The notes: generated from the sequence alone by a model not told the origin. Positions 1 through 8,676 are shown, numbered from the stretch's first letter. The stretch is DNA of 37,620 nt from Gammaproteobacteria bacterium (GCA_023381645.1 JAMCRJ010000098.1:1-37620), one strand, 5' to 3'. Numbers and translations are program-made.

Positions 1-185
1 TAGTTGCCGAATGGGTCCTGTTGCCAGTTGAGAAAATGCCTGGCCGGTTCGACATGGAGCGAGTAGGCCAGGATCGGGGTGCGACAATGGGGCGCAGGGC
101 GCAGGCGCAGCACATGGGGGTGGATATCCACCAGCCGGTCAAAGTCATACACGGTCTGGTGTCGCAGTACGACATGGATGCCCAT
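1..185 (-). CDS. Transglutaminase-like protein, N-terminal fragment (runs off left edge)
   Basis: Only the first 61 codons lie in the window; the gene continues past base 1. The peptide begins MGIHVVLRHQTVYDFDRLVD and continues with HPHVLRLRPAP, the pattern of the N-terminal beta domain of bacterial transglutaminase-like proteins. The ATG at 185 follows a strong Shine-Dalgarno (GGAGGAAA). It starts 39 bases after the alpha-E gene stops and on the same strand, as the fourth member of the Anbu operon. In known Anbu clusters a transglutaminase-like papain-fold protein accompanies ATP-grasp and alpha-E proteins. The catalytic Cys-His-Asp region lies outside the window, so activity cannot be judged. 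Some relatives carry a DUF2126 extension, which also cannot be assessed here. Confidence 0.75.
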   Translation of the reverse strand, partial: MGIHVVLRHQTVYDFDRLVDIHPHVLRLRPAPHCRTPILAYSLHVEPARHFLNWQQDPFGN

Positions 186-224
186 GATGATTTCCTCCGA
201 AGTGGGTGGGTGCCGCGTCTGCGG

Positions 225-1211
225 TCAGGCCTGCGCGGCATTCAGGAGCAGCCCGCTCGGCACTCCGTCGAAACCGGTATCATCCCGGGCAAAATAGGTG
301 CCATGAATCGTGCGGTGCACCATGGCGAGATCTTTTTGTGCCTGATCCAGATATTCGTGGAGCAGGTCCGGGCGCAAATTCGCCAGTTTCAGGGCATCCA
401 GGCGCCGCCGCGCGCGGCGCACGGCCTCGGCGGGGATGCCTGCGTTGGGCAGATAGGCGAGCGCCACCTCCATCTCCCCCAGGCAGTACTTCATGCTGCG
501 CGGAAACTTGTTATCCTTGAGCAGATAGTCTACCACCTGATTGCTGCGCACCTGTACCGAGATATGACGGCGGTACATCTCAAAGGCGCTGAGCGCACGC
601 AACACGCCCAGCCAGAGGCTGCTGGTGGTCGTTTTCTGTAGCCCCTGGTCCTGGGGCAGGATCACGGCGCTGGTCACGTCGACGATGCGGGTGGTCATGT
701 CGGCGCGTTCCATGTTGCGGCCCAGCTTGATGAACTGGTATACGTTGTCCTGGCTCATGCTGCTGATGAGCAGCCCCACCAGGGCGTGGCGTCGGGAGAT
801 GACCTCGTTGAGAAAGGCATAACGTGCATGACGGCTGTCCGAACTGGTGCCGGCATGTTCGCGGACGAAGAGGAAGAGGGTGTTCAGGCGCTCCCAGAAC
901 TCCGCGGGAAGCAGGTCGCGGAAGGTGCGGCAATTCTCCCGGGCCTGATGGATGGCCGCCATCACCGAGTTGGGGTTGCGCTCGTCGGCAATGAGAAACC
1001 GCATGATGCGGCCTTCCTCCGGCGTGCCGTAGTGTTCCATGTAGAGTTTGGCGTCGCCCGTCACCTGCAAGAGAATGTCCCAGCCGAACTCGGCGCCCTG
1101 GGGCAGGTCGAGCAGCAGCAGTGTGGTGGCGTTGATCAGTCTGGCCATGTCTTCGGTCCGCTCCAGATAGCGGGCCATCCAGTACAGGTTTTCAGCTACA
1201 CGCGAAAGCAT
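225..1211 (-). CDS. Alpha-E domain protein (DUF403 family)
   Basis: A 328-residue, mainly alpha-helical protein. Its start, MLSRVAENLYWMARYLERTE, is the hallmark of the alpha-E (DUF403) family, and the length is typical for a single-domain member. No enzymatic function is established for the family. It is consistently found beside circularly permuted ATP-grasp and transglutaminase-like proteins and is thought to serve a peptide-synthesis or protein-modification system. The ATG at 1211 lies inside the end of the ATP-grasp gene (16-base overlap), which implies translational coupling. The next gene (transglutaminase-like) starts 39 bases downstream. There is no signal peptide or obvious membrane segment, so the protein is probably cytoplasmic. 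Confidence 0.9.
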   Translation of the reverse strand: MLSRVAENLYWMARYLERTEDMARLINATTLLLLDLPQGAEFGWDILLQVTGDAKLYMEHYGTPEEGRIMRFLIADERNPNSVMAAIHQARENCRTFRDLLPAEFWERLNTLFLFVREHAGTSSDSRHARYAFLNEVISRRHALVGLLISSMSQDNVYQFIKLGRNMERADMTTRIVDVTSAVILPQDQGLQKTTTSSLWLGVLRALSAFEMYRRHISVQVRSNQVVDYLLKDNKFPRSMKYCLGEMEVALAYLPNAGIPAEAVRRARRRLDALKLANLRPDLLHEYLDQAQKDLAMVHRTIHGTYFARDDTGFDGVPSGLLLNAAQA

Positions 1212-2659
1212 GGGGCCTCCTCATCGACAATCCAGGTGTCTTTGCTGCCGCCGCCCTGGGAGCTGTTCACCACCAGCGACCCCGGTTGCATGGCCACCCG
1301 GGTCAGGCCGCCGGTCGTCACATACAGCTTGTCCGCCTGCAGGATAAAGGGACGCAGGTCGAGATGGCGGGCTTCCAGATGGTCTTCCACCAGGGTTGGC
1401 GCGGTGGAAAGATTCAGGGTGGGTTGGGCGATATAATTACGCGGGTTAGCGGCGATCAGTTCCGCGAAGCGCCCGCGCTCTTCGGAGGTGGCGCGCGGTC
1501 CGATGAGCATGCCGTAACCGCCTGACTCGTTGGCCGGTTTGACCACCAGTTCGTGCAGGTGACTCAGTACATAATCGCGGTCTGCGTCGCGCATGCACAA
1601 GTAGGTCGGCACGTTGGGCAGGATGGGTTCGGCGCCCAGATAGTAGCGGATGATGTCGGGCACGAAGGCGTATACCACCTTGTCATCGGCGACGCCGGCA
1701 CCGGGCGCGTTGGCAATGGCGACCGTGCCGCGTCGCCAGGCGCGCAGCAATCCGGGAATACCCAGAGCGGAATCGGTGAGGAAGACCTCGGGGTCCATAT
1801 ATTCGTCGTCGATGCGGCGGTAGATCACATCCACCCGCTGCGGGCCGCAGATGGTCCGGAGATAGACGATATCGTCCCTGCTGACGAAGAAATCCGCGCC
1901 CTCCGCCAGATAAGCCCCCATTTGCTGCGCCAGATAACTGTGTTCGAAGTAGGCCGAGTTGTAGATGCCCGGGGTAAGCACGGCGACCACGGGCCGGTCC
2001 CCCTCGCGGGGCGACAGTGCGGCCAGGGTGTCGTAGAGCCGGTTGGGGTAGTCGTCCACGGGCAGGATAGTCGAGGACTTGAATAGTTCAGGAAAGAGCC
2101 GCTTCATGATCTGTCGATTTTCCAGCATGTAGGAGACGCCGGAGGGAACCCGCAGGTTGTCCTCCAGAACATAGACCGTGCCGTCCGCATCGCGGACCAG
2201 ATCGCTCCCACAGATGTGGGCCCAGACTCCGAAAGGTGGATGCACGCCGCGGCAGGCCTCCCGGAAATTGCGGGAACTGGCCAGGACCTCGGCCGGGAAA
2301 ACACCGTCCACAACGATACGCTGTGCGTTATAGATGTCGTCGATAAAGAGGTTGAGGGCTTGTAAACGCTGCTTGAGCCCTTCTTCGATGCGCACCCACT
2401 CTCGCCGGGAGAGGATGCGGGGGATGATATCAAAGGGCCAGGCGCGGTCGATGTCGCCCGCCTCGCTGTACACCGTGAAGGTGATGCCCATGGCGAGGAT
2501 GGCGGCATCTGCGGCCTGTCGGCGGGCACGCAGTTCACTGCTGTCCAGGGTGCTGAGGTAGTCAAACAGGGGGGCTGCGGGCAGACGTGGTACCGCACCT
2601 TCGCCTACCAGCTCATCGTAACCCTTCTGCTGTTGATAATGCTTGCTCAGCCAATCCAT
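1196..2659 (-). CDS. Circularly permuted type 2 ATP-grasp protein
   Basis: A 487-residue member of the circularly permuted ATP-grasp family (DUF404/DUF407 region), predicted to form amide bonds between a carboxylate and an amine using ATP. Recognisable stretches are VWAHICGSDLVRDADGTVYV with EDNLRVPSG shortly after, the central CGPQRVDVIYRRIDDEY, and VVKPANESGGYGM, a likely nucleotide-binding loop. The reading frame is open upstream to about 2776, but I chose the ATG at 2659 because GAGGAG precedes it and the family conservation begins just after it (MDWLSKHYQQQKGYDEL). The gene overlaps the alpha-E start by 16 bases. Its substrate is unknown; the neighbouring peptidase and transglutaminase-like gene suggest a peptide or peptide-tagged protein. 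Confidence 0.9.
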   Translation of the reverse strand: MDWLSKHYQQQKGYDELVGEGAVPRLPAAPLFDYLSTLDSSELRARRQAADAAILAMGITFTVYSEAGDIDRAWPFDIIPRILSRREWVRIEEGLKQRLQALNLFIDDIYNAQRIVVDGVFPAEVLASSRNFREACRGVHPPFGVWAHICGSDLVRDADGTVYVLEDNLRVPSGVSYMLENRQIMKRLFPELFKSSTILPVDDYPNRLYDTLAALSPREGDRPVVAVLTPGIYNSAYFEHSYLAQQMGAYLAEGADFFVSRDDIVYLRTICGPQRVDVIYRRIDDEYMDPEVFLTDSALGIPGLLRAWRRGTVAIANAPGAGVADDKVVYAFVPDIIRYYLGAEPILPNVPTYLCMRDADRDYVLSHLHELVVKPANESGGYGMLIGPRATSEERGRFAELIAANPRNYIAQPTLNLSTAPTLVEDHLEARHLDLRPFILQADKLYVTTGGLTRVAMQPGSLVVNSSQGGGSKDTWIVDEEAPCFRV

Positions 2660-2973
2660 AAACCGGTTCTCCTCTTCGCGTGATGCACGCTCACGCTTCT
2701 GAATTAGGCGCTGAGACGACGTCCTCGTTCCGATGCCGGATCGGGCTGTGCTGTGGTCGCTGAAGTATATCAGCAAAGATTATGCCAGATGCCGGCTGGG
2801 CGATCGCCTCGTTCTCCGGTCACCAGTCATCGCATTTCCTGCAGTTCGTGGTCCCTGGATGTCGGTTGCACCTGAATGGCCGGATTTCCGGCGGGACCGT
2901 GTCGCAGTAAGGAAGAGGTGTGCACCAATACGGTGCGCTTGGCTCAGCCGTAGTGCAGGGCTGATTTCGTCCG
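2660..2973 (-). promoter_or_regulatory. 314-base intergenic region with possible extended -10 promoter
   Basis: This gap between the Anbu stop and the ATP-grasp start holds no convincing gene. On the minus strand TGATATACT (2764-2772) matches an extended -10 (TGnTATAAT with one mismatch), about 105 bases upstream of the ATP-grasp ATG; there is no good -35. A small palindrome, GCCGGA-TT-TCCGGC, lies at 2879-2892. The gap suggests that the ATP-grasp, alpha-E and transglutaminase-like genes have their own promoter in addition to read-through from Anbu. Confidence 0.3.
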
Positions 2974-3744
2974 TCAACGGCCGCCGTTTTCTGTCTCTTC
3001 CGTAAGATTCGTGGCCGCACTTTCCCAGGCAAAGCGCGGCAGGTCATCCAGCGCCCGTAGCAACCCCTGGCTCCAGCGTTCACCGATGCTGCGGTAAAAA
3101 GGATCTTCGTCGGAAAAGGTCAGGTAGCGCCCTACCTGCAGGCTGTTGGCGCGGTAAATGAGCAGTTCCACCGGAGGACCTACGGTGACATTGCTGCGCA
3201 TGGTGGAATTCATGGAGACCAGCGCACAGCGTGCCGCAGCCTCCAGCGAGAGGTCGGGCCTGACTACGCGGTCCAGGATCGGTTTGCCGTACTTGATTTC
3301 GCCGATTTGCAGAAAAGGATGGTCCGATGATTCATGGATATAGTTGCCTTGTGGATAGATCATATAGGTAGCTGGCATCTCTGCGCCGATCTGCCCACCG
3401 AGTATGAAGGTCGCCTCGAAATTGGTGTTGGCGGTATCGCGGTTGGCTTGGTTGCGCTGCACCTCGGCATTGATGAGGCCGACATAATCCGCCGCCTCGG
3501 CCATGCTGTTCAGATTGAGCAGATGGGTTTCGGCGTCCTGATCGATATCTTGCTGCATCCGCTTGACCACGCCCTGGGTGGTCGCCAGATTGCCCGCTGA
3601 AAGCAGGCAGAGAAAACGATCCCCGGGCCAGCAGAAGTGATGCATTTTCGAGTAGATGCTGACATTGTCGGTGCCCGCGTTGGTCCGCGAGTCTGAGCAG
3701 AAAACCAGACCTCCGGTGACGTGGGTGGTGAGGCAATAGGTCAT
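2974..3744 (-). CDS. anbu: Anbu, proteasome-type (ancestral beta-subunit) peptidase
   Basis: A 256-residue Ntn-hydrolase of the Anbu/HslV/proteasome-beta superfamily. The chosen start (ATG 3744, preceded by AGGAA) puts Thr directly after Met: MTYCLTTHVTGGLVFCSDSR. After Met removal the expected catalytic set is present: Thr1, Asp17 and Lys32, close to Thr1/Asp17/Lys33 of HslV. The frame stays open upstream to 3915, but a longer start would bury the nucleophile. Anbu proteins self-assemble into ring or lock-washer particles; their substrates are unknown and no cognate ATPase unfoldase is seen here. The gene leads a four-gene minus-strand cluster with ATP-grasp, alpha-E and transglutaminase-like genes, the classical Anbu neighbourhood. 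It diverges from ntrB. Confidence 0.88.
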   Translation of the reverse strand: MTYCLTTHVTGGLVFCSDSRTNAGTDNVSIYSKMHHFCWPGDRFLCLLSAGNLATTQGVVKRMQQDIDQDAETHLLNLNSMAEAADYVGLINAEVQRNQANRDTANTNFEATFILGGQIGAEMPATYMIYPQGNYIHESSDHPFLQIGEIKYGKPILDRVVRPDLSLEAAARCALVSMNSTMRSNVTVGPPVELLIYRANSLQVGRYLTFSDEDPFYRSIGERWSQGLLRALDDLPRFAWESAATNLTEETENGGR

Positions 3745-3858
3745 GGAGTATTCCTGTGAGCCCGACGACATGGATGGATGATAGTCGCCGAAAATACCGG
3801 CCTTGGGAAGCCCGACCAGGAGGTCGGCCGGCAATGGCGCTAGGCGCCTCGTCCATAA

Positions 3859-3875
3859 TGCACTATTATGGTGCA
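3859..3875 (+). promoter_or_regulatory. NtrC-binding site upstream of ntrBC
   Basis: TGCACTATTATGGTGCA matches the enteric NtrC consensus (TGCACy-N4-TGGTGCA). The dyad extends to perfect 9-base arms ATAATGCAC/GTGCATTAT (3855-3863 and 3871-3879) around a 7-base spacer. It lies about 150 bases upstream of the predicted sigma-54 start site, a normal enhancer distance. It also overlaps a TATAAT on the minus strand (3875-3880), so it could affect the divergent Anbu gene. Confidence 0.8.
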
Positions 3876-3991
3876 TTATATGCGTCTGCAACCGGCTGCC
3901 GCAGGATAAGGGCATGCCTGGTGTTTGCGTCGGGGATGCAGAGGCCTATCCATGGTATGCCGGGGTGCAGGGAGTTGTGTTCCTGACGGTC

Positions 3992-4007
3992 TGGTGCGCT
4001 TTTTGCT
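3992..4007 (+). promoter_or_regulatory. Sigma-54 (-24/-12) promoter of ntrBC
   Basis: TGGTGCG-CTTT-TTGCT has the invariant GG (3993-3994) and GC (4005-4006) separated by exactly 10 bases, and closely follows TGGCACG-N4-TTGCW. The predicted start site is near 4018, giving a leader of about 37 bases to the ntrB ATG at 4055. Together with the NtrC site upstream it predicts nitrogen-responsive autoactivation. Confidence 0.72.
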
Positions 4008-4054
4008 TTACTGAGCACGGAGCCTGTTTGGTGAATCATAAGATCGGAGCTTGC

Positions 4055-5140
4055 ATGGCGCGCCGCAAAAGCATAACCACCCTGCCCACGGAGAATATGG
4101 TGCTGGACGCCCTGGAATCAGCGGTACTGGTTCTGGGAGCGGATTACCATATCCGGTATATGAATCCCGCCGCCGAGAATCTGCTGCGCATCAGCCAGCA
4201 CCAGGCATTGGGGCAATATTTGCCGGCGCTGTGCAGCGTCGTTGGCGAAGAGCGATTTGCCACACTTTTCGTGGATACCATCGCGGCGAACACGGCGACG
4301 CTGCGTAGGGCCCTGCCCCTGGCGCTGAGTGAGGGCGGCGGCGCCGTGGTGGATTTGGTGGTGACACCGGCACCAACCGACGGCCTCATTATTGAAATGC
4401 GGCCCATGGAACTGCCGGCGCGGCACGCCGAGGAGGAAATGCAGGACCGCATTTACGGCGCAGCGCAGGAGATGCTGCGCGGCCTCGCCCACGAAATCAA
4501 AAATCCCCTCGGCGGTTTGCGCGGGGCTGCGCAACTCCTGGATCGCGAGTTGCAACGCCCGGAACTGAAAGATTACACCCGCGTCATTCTCCATGAGGTG
4601 GATCGTCTGCATCATCTGGTGGATCGCCTCCAGGGACCCCGTAGCCGCCCGGTTTTTGCCGAGGTGAATATCCATCAGGTGCTGGAGCACGTGCGTCGTC
4701 TGCTGAATGCGGAATTGCCCACCGGTATTGCCGTGCGTTTCGACTACGATCCCTCCATTCCCGACCTTATGGCGGATCAGGAGCAACTGGTGCAAGTTTT
4801 TCTGAATCTGATGCGCAATGCCCAACAGGCGCTGGACCGCCACGGTGCAATTCTGATCCGCACCCGGGTCGAACGCTACGTTACCCTGCTGCACCACACA
4901 TTCCGCCTGGCGTTGCGTGTGGATGTGGTCGACAACGGCCCGGGAATCTCCCCGGATCTGTTGCCACGGATCTTTTTGCCCCTGGTCACCAGTCGTGCCG
5001 AGGGTATGGGAATGGGGCTCGCCATCGTACAGGGACTGGTGCGCGGGCATGGCGGCGTGGTTCACTGCCATTCACAACCGGGAGAGACGGTATTTTCCGT
5101 TTCCCTGCCCCTGTCACCGTACCGGGAGGCATCCGCATGA
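4055..5140 (+). CDS. ntrB: Nitrogen regulation sensor histidine kinase NtrB
   Basis: A 361-residue cytoplasmic sensor kinase (GlnL/NtrB) that phosphorylates or dephosphorylates NtrC according to nitrogen status signalled by PII. It has an N-terminal PAS domain (from about residue 12, MVLDALESAVLVLGADYHIR), an H-box GLAHEIKNPLGGLRG with the phospho-accepting His near residue 146, an N-box NLMRNAQQAL, a G1 box DNGPGIS and a G2 box GMGMGLAIVQGL. There are no membrane segments, as expected for NtrB. The ATG at 4055 is preceded by GGAG; the frame is open back to 3803, but upstream residues are not family-like. The stop overlaps the ntrC start (ATGA). Confidence 0.93.
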   Translation: MARRKSITTLPTENMVLDALESAVLVLGADYHIRYMNPAAENLLRISQHQALGQYLPALCSVVGEERFATLFVDTIAANTATLRRALPLALSEGGGAVVDLVVTPAPTDGLIIEMRPMELPARHAEEEMQDRIYGAAQEMLRGLAHEIKNPLGGLRGAAQLLDRELQRPELKDYTRVILHEVDRLHHLVDRLQGPRSRPVFAEVNIHQVLEHVRRLLNAELPTGIAVRFDYDPSIPDLMADQEQLVQVFLNLMRNAQQALDRHGAILIRTRVERYVTLLHHTFRLALRVDVVDNGPGISPDLLPRIFLPLVTSRAEGMGMGLAIVQGLVRGHGGVVHCHSQPGETVFSVSLPLSPYREASA

Positions 5141-6543
5141 CACAGGTCTGGATTATCGATGACGACCCTTCCATTCGCTGGGTTTTGGAGAAGGCGTTGA
5201 CGCAGGCCGATATCCTGGTGCGCAGCTTTACAGACGCCGACAGCGCGCTACGGGCCTTGGGGCGTGAGCAGCCAGGAGCCATTGTCACCGACCTGCGTAT
5301 GCCCGGCCTGGACGGATTGGCGTTTCTGCGCGAAGTTCAGTCGCGCTGGCCAAAACTGCCGGTGATCGTGATGACGGCGCACTCTGATCTCGACAATGCC
5401 GTCGCCGCTTTTCAAAGTGGGGCCTTTGAGTATCTGCCCAAGCCGTTTGACATGGACGAGGCGGTTACGCTGGTACAGCGCGCCCTCGGCAGTCGGGCGG
5501 GGCCGAGCGCGGCGGGTGTCGAGGAGAGCGATCCGGCGGAAATGATCGGTGAGGCTCCGGCCATGCAAGAGGTGTTTCGCGCCATTGGACGTCTGTCGCG
5601 CTCACAGATCAATGTGCTGATTACCGGCGAGTCGGGGTCCGGCAAGGAATTGGTGGCCAGTGCACTGCACCGGCACAGCCCCCGTGCGCGCGGGCCCTTC
5701 ATTGCTATCAACACGGCAGCCATTCCCGCCGAGTTGCTGGAATCGGAACTTTTCGGTCATGAAAAGGGCGCCTTTACCGGGGCGGTGCAGACCCGGCAGG
5801 GTCGCTTCGAGCAGGCCTCGGGGGGAACCCTCTTTCTGGATGAAATCGGCGATATGCCAGCCGCCCTGCAAACCCGCCTGCTGCGGGTGCTTTCCGACGG
5901 CACTTTCTATCGGGTCGGTGGCCACGCGCCCCAGCGTGCGGACGTCCGCGTCCTCGCCGCGACCCACCAGAACCTCGAAGCCAAGGTGCGCGATGGCAGC
6001 TTCCGGGAAGATCTCTACCACCGTCTCAACGTCATCCATATCCATCTTCCGCCCATCCGCGAGCGGCGTGAGGACATTCCGCGTCTGGCCCGCCATTTTC
6101 TCCGTCGTAGCGCGGAGCAACTGGATGTCGAGCGGCGAATATTGAGTCCGGCGGCGGAGTCTGCCTTTATGAACTGGCACTGGCCCGGTAATGTGCGCCA
6201 ATTGGAAAACGTCTGTCGCTGGATTACGGTGATGGCACCCACCCGCGAGGTCCAGGTGACGGATTTGCCGCCGGAAATGGCCGCATCGCCGGTGTCCGCC
6301 ATGATGCCGGATCCGAACACCCAGGATTGGCGCCTGCTGCTGGGGGCGGTGGTGCGGCAGCGTCTCGCTGGCGGTGAAGAAGCCTTGCTGGACAAGATTC
6401 AGCCGCTGTTCGAACGCTGTCTGCTGGAAGCGGCCCTGCAACATACCCGCGGCCATAAGCAGAGCGCCGCGCACAAACTCGGGTGGGGGCGCAATACGCT
6501 CACCCGCAAGCTGAAAGAGTTGGGCATGGCGGAGGATACGTAA
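5137..6543 (+). CDS. ntrC: Nitrogen regulation response regulator NtrC
   Basis: A 468-residue sigma-54 activator. The receiver domain (about 1-115) has the acidic pocket around Asp8-Asp10, phospho-acceptor Asp52 in [11 protein letters not shown] and Lys102 in LPKPFD. The AAA+ domain has Walker A GESGSGKE (about 164-171), the sigma-54 contact loop GAFTGA (about 211-216) and the Walker B region [11 protein letters not shown]. The C-terminus is a Fis-type helix-turn-helix (about 425-465, ending [14 protein letters not shown]). Its ATG overlaps the ntrB stop by four bases, so the pair is translationally coupled. It should bind the palindrome at 3859-3875. Receiver, AAA+ and HTH length and order match NtrC rather than other enhancer-binding proteins. 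Confidence 0.95.
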   Translation: MTQVWIIDDDPSIRWVLEKALTQADILVRSFTDADSALRALGREQPGAIVTDLRMPGLDGLAFLREVQSRWPKLPVIVMTAHSDLDNAVAAFQSGAFEYLPKPFDMDEAVTLVQRALGSRAGPSAAGVEESDPAEMIGEAPAMQEVFRAIGRLSRSQINVLITGESGSGKELVASALHRHSPRARGPFIAINTAAIPAELLESELFGHEKGAFTGAVQTRQGRFEQASGGTLFLDEIGDMPAALQTRLLRVLSDGTFYRVGGHAPQRADVRVLAATHQNLEAKVRDGSFREDLYHRLNVIHIHLPPIRERREDIPRLARHFLRRSAEQLDVERRILSPAAESAFMNWHWPGNVRQLENVCRWITVMAPTREVQVTDLPPEMAASPVSAMMPDPNTQDWRLLLGAVVRQRLAGGEEALLDKIQPLFERCLLEAALQHTRGHKQSAAHKLGWGRNTLTRKLKELGMAEDT

Positions 6544-6632
6544 GGCATCGCTTCTGGCGAATCCCGGGCTTTCGACTAAAACCCCCTTGTACGTGGTTAT
6601 AAAGGGTATACTTGGTCGCGCTTGGGGTGTCT

Positions 6633-7589
6633 ATGCAAGGTGTAATGTTACTGTTGGAAATCGTTGTCGTCCTGCTGCTGCTGGTGGAGGTTTTCATTCG
6701 TCTGCGGGCACGGCGCCGCCGTTTACAGAACAAAAGCAGCGCGCCAGTCTCCTCAGCAGCGCGTTCGGCACCCGCCACAGACGTGCTGCAGACTCGACCC
6801 GAAGTGTCCAGCGTAAATGCTGTTGTCCCACCCGTAACCACTAGCGGTGGCGCCGAGCAGCAAGCGCTCAGCATCGAAGACCTCCTCAATGAAGCGACCA
6901 TTTACCTGGAGTATGGCCACTATGCGCAGGCCGCGACCGTGTTGCGCTGGTATGTGGATATCAACCCGCATGTGACCAAACCCATCAACATGCTCCTGGA
7001 TGCCTACCTTGCCATGGCCGATATCGACAGCTATGCCGACCTGCTCGAAAGTCTGGGCGAAAAGCCGGGGGCTGCCCCCATGGACGAGTCCTGGTGGCGG
7101 GAACGGGTAAATACCGGTCTGAGCCAGGATCCCGGCAATCTTGAACTCCTCGTGCTTGCCGAGAAAGTGGGCATGGCCGTCCCTCTTCCGCAAGCGCGAA
7201 CTCCGGATGCCGTCATGACTGCGGAGATGGCGCTGGCCCTGGTATCCCGCAACCACGATCCGGCCTACGGCATGGCGATCCTGTGGCGGGCTATCGCCCA
7301 TGAACCGCGGCGACTGCCGTTGTATGCCGAACTTCTGCGCATAACCTACCAGCAACGCCGTATCGAGGATTATATCAATACCCTGATTCTGCTCTTCCTG
7401 GCGGTGGGCAGTGGTGGCAAAACCTTGCGTGAACGCATGTTGCGGGCAGGTGAAGACCTCGGCCCGCACCTCCTGTGGGATACCCTTGCACAATGGAATG
7501 GCGACTCGGAAGTATTGAGACGACTGGCGAGATCACGCCACTTGGAGATTCCGGCCGGGTTGTCCGGCGCTGCGGCACAAGGCGGATGA
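6633..7589 (+). CDS. Membrane-anchored TPR-like protein, function unknown
   Basis: A 318-residue protein with one strongly hydrophobic N-terminal segment (MQGVMLLLEIVVVLLLLVEV) followed by Arg-rich RLRARRRR, which predicts a single-pass anchor with a cytoplasmic C-terminal part. After a Ser/Ala-rich linker (about 30-80) comes an alpha-helical repeat region. The stretch EATIYLEYGHYAQAATVLRW has the look of the helical repeat found in FimV- and TPR-type proteins. A TTG at 6612 would add seven residues; I prefer the ATG at 6633. Upstream TATACT (6607-6612) could serve as a -10. It lies between ntrC and ispB with no obvious link to either. I do not recognise a specific family. Confidence 0.7.
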   Translation: MQGVMLLLEIVVVLLLLVEVFIRLRARRRRLQNKSSAPVSSAARSAPATDVLQTRPEVSSVNAVVPPVTTSGGAEQQALSIEDLLNEATIYLEYGHYAQAATVLRWYVDINPHVTKPINMLLDAYLAMADIDSYADLLESLGEKPGAAPMDESWWRERVNTGLSQDPGNLELLVLAEKVGMAVPLPQARTPDAVMTAEMALALVSRNHDPAYGMAILWRAIAHEPRRLPLYAELLRITYQQRRIEDYINTLILLFLAVGSGGKTLRERMLRAGEDLGPHLLWDTLAQWNGDSEVLRRLARSRHLEIPAGLSGAAAQGG

Positions 7590-7595
7590 CCGCGC

Positions 7596-7625
7596 TTGAC
7601 AAGCTTGTGCCGCGCTAACGACAAT
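7596..7625 (+). promoter_or_regulatory. Likely sigma-70 promoter of ispB
   Basis: A consensus -35 TTGACA (7596-7601) is followed 18 bases later by GACAAT (7620-7625, four of six matches to TATAAT). It starts 7 bases after the previous stop codon and gives a leader of about 65 bases to the ispB ATG at 7698. Confidence 0.5.
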
Positions 7626-7697
7626 CGCCTGCAATCAACGGCTCCGCACCATACCGGTGTGTGGCGGGTGCTGAGGCAGACAGGGAGCAGCAAGGGC

Positions 7698-8666
7698 ATG
7701 AATCTGGAGGAAGTCAACCGCCTCGTACGGGCCGATATGGCGGCGGTGAACAGCGTTATCCAGGAACAATTGCGTTCGGGGGTGCCGACCATTCCGGCCA
7801 TGGGGACTTATCTGATCAATGCCGGTGGCAAAAGGCTGCGGCCCATTGTTCTGCTGCTCGCCGCACGCATGGGCGGTGAGCGCGGCCCGCGTCCGATCTC
7901 TCTGGCGGCTGTTGTCGAGTTTATCCATACGGCGACGCTGCTGCATGACGACGTAGTCGATGGTTCCGAACTGCGGCGCAGCAATGCGACTGCCAATCAA
8001 CGCTGGGGCAACGCCGCCGCCGTACTCGTCGGGGATTTTCTTTACGCCCGATCCTTCGAGATGATGGTACAGGACGGCGATATGCGTATCCTCGCCACCA
8101 TGGCGGAGGCCACCAGCGTTATTGCCCAGGGAGAGGTTGCACAACTGGAGAACGCCAACGATCCCGATCTGAGTCCTGAGGCGTACTTCGCGGTCATAGA
8201 AGCCAAGACCGCCAAGCTCTTCGAGGCCGCCGCCCGTATCGGGGCGCTGGTAAACGAACTGGATGCCGCTGCGGAGAAGGCCTTGGCGCAATACGGCTCG
8301 CTGCTCGGCATCGCCTTTCAGTTGATGGATGATGCCTTGGATTACTCCACCAGCGCCGAGAAAATGGGCAAAAACCGGGGCGACGATCTGGCGGAAGGCA
8401 AGGCAACCCTGCCCTATATCCACGCCATGCAGCATGCCACGGCGGCGGAGCAGGCCATTTTGCGTGAAGCACTGAGCGGCAATGCGCCAGCCGTCTTTGG
8501 AACGGTCTGGGAAATCATTGCCAGAACAGGGTCAATTGATTACACTTTGCGCGTCGCGAAGGAAAAGGCGGATCAGGCCATTGCTTGTCTGTCCGGGTTT
8601 CCGGCAGGTATGGAGAAGGAAGCTCTGGCTTTTTTGGCGGCATTTGCCGTGCGGCGTGATTTTTGA
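7698..8666 (+). CDS. ispB: Octaprenyl (polyprenyl) diphosphate synthase
   Basis: A 322-residue trans-prenyltransferase that condenses isopentenyl diphosphate units onto farnesyl diphosphate to make the quinone side chain. The first aspartate-rich motif is HDDVVDGSELRRS (Asp84, Asp85, Asp88) and the second is MDDALDY (Asp211, Asp212, Asp215). GGKRLRP near residue 40 is the diphosphate-binding motif. The length equals that of E. coli IspB (323). The ATG at 7698 follows GCAAGGG and starts the conserved part (MNLEEVNRLVRADM); the frame is open upstream from 7596 without family similarity. The exact chain length cannot be read from sequence alone. tRNA-Pro begins 10 bases after the stop and is probably co-transcribed. 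Confidence 0.93.
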   Translation: MNLEEVNRLVRADMAAVNSVIQEQLRSGVPTIPAMGTYLINAGGKRLRPIVLLLAARMGGERGPRPISLAAVVEFIHTATLLHDDVVDGSELRRSNATANQRWGNAAAVLVGDFLYARSFEMMVQDGDMRILATMAEATSVIAQGEVAQLENANDPDLSPEAYFAVIEAKTAKLFEAAARIGALVNELDAAAEKALAQYGSLLGIAFQLMDDALDYSTSAEKMGKNRGDDLAEGKATLPYIHAMQHATAAEQAILREALSGNAPAVFGTVWEIIARTGSIDYTLRVAKEKADQAIACLSGFPAGMEKEALAFLAAFAVRRDF

Positions 8667-8676
8667 AGTATGTCAT

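Noticed and set aside
21..641. Long plus-strand open frame over the alpha-E and transglutaminase-like genes
   Set aside because: It is the antisense shadow of clearly family-matching minus-strand genes and shows no known motif.
2879..2892. GCCGGA-TT-TCCGGC palindrome as a terminator after anbu
   Set aside because: The loop would be only two bases and no T-tract follows on either strand.
4118..5071. 317-codon minus-strand open frame inside ntrB
   Set aside because: It is rich in His/Gln as expected for an antisense frame of a GC-rich gene, while the plus strand encodes a full NtrB.
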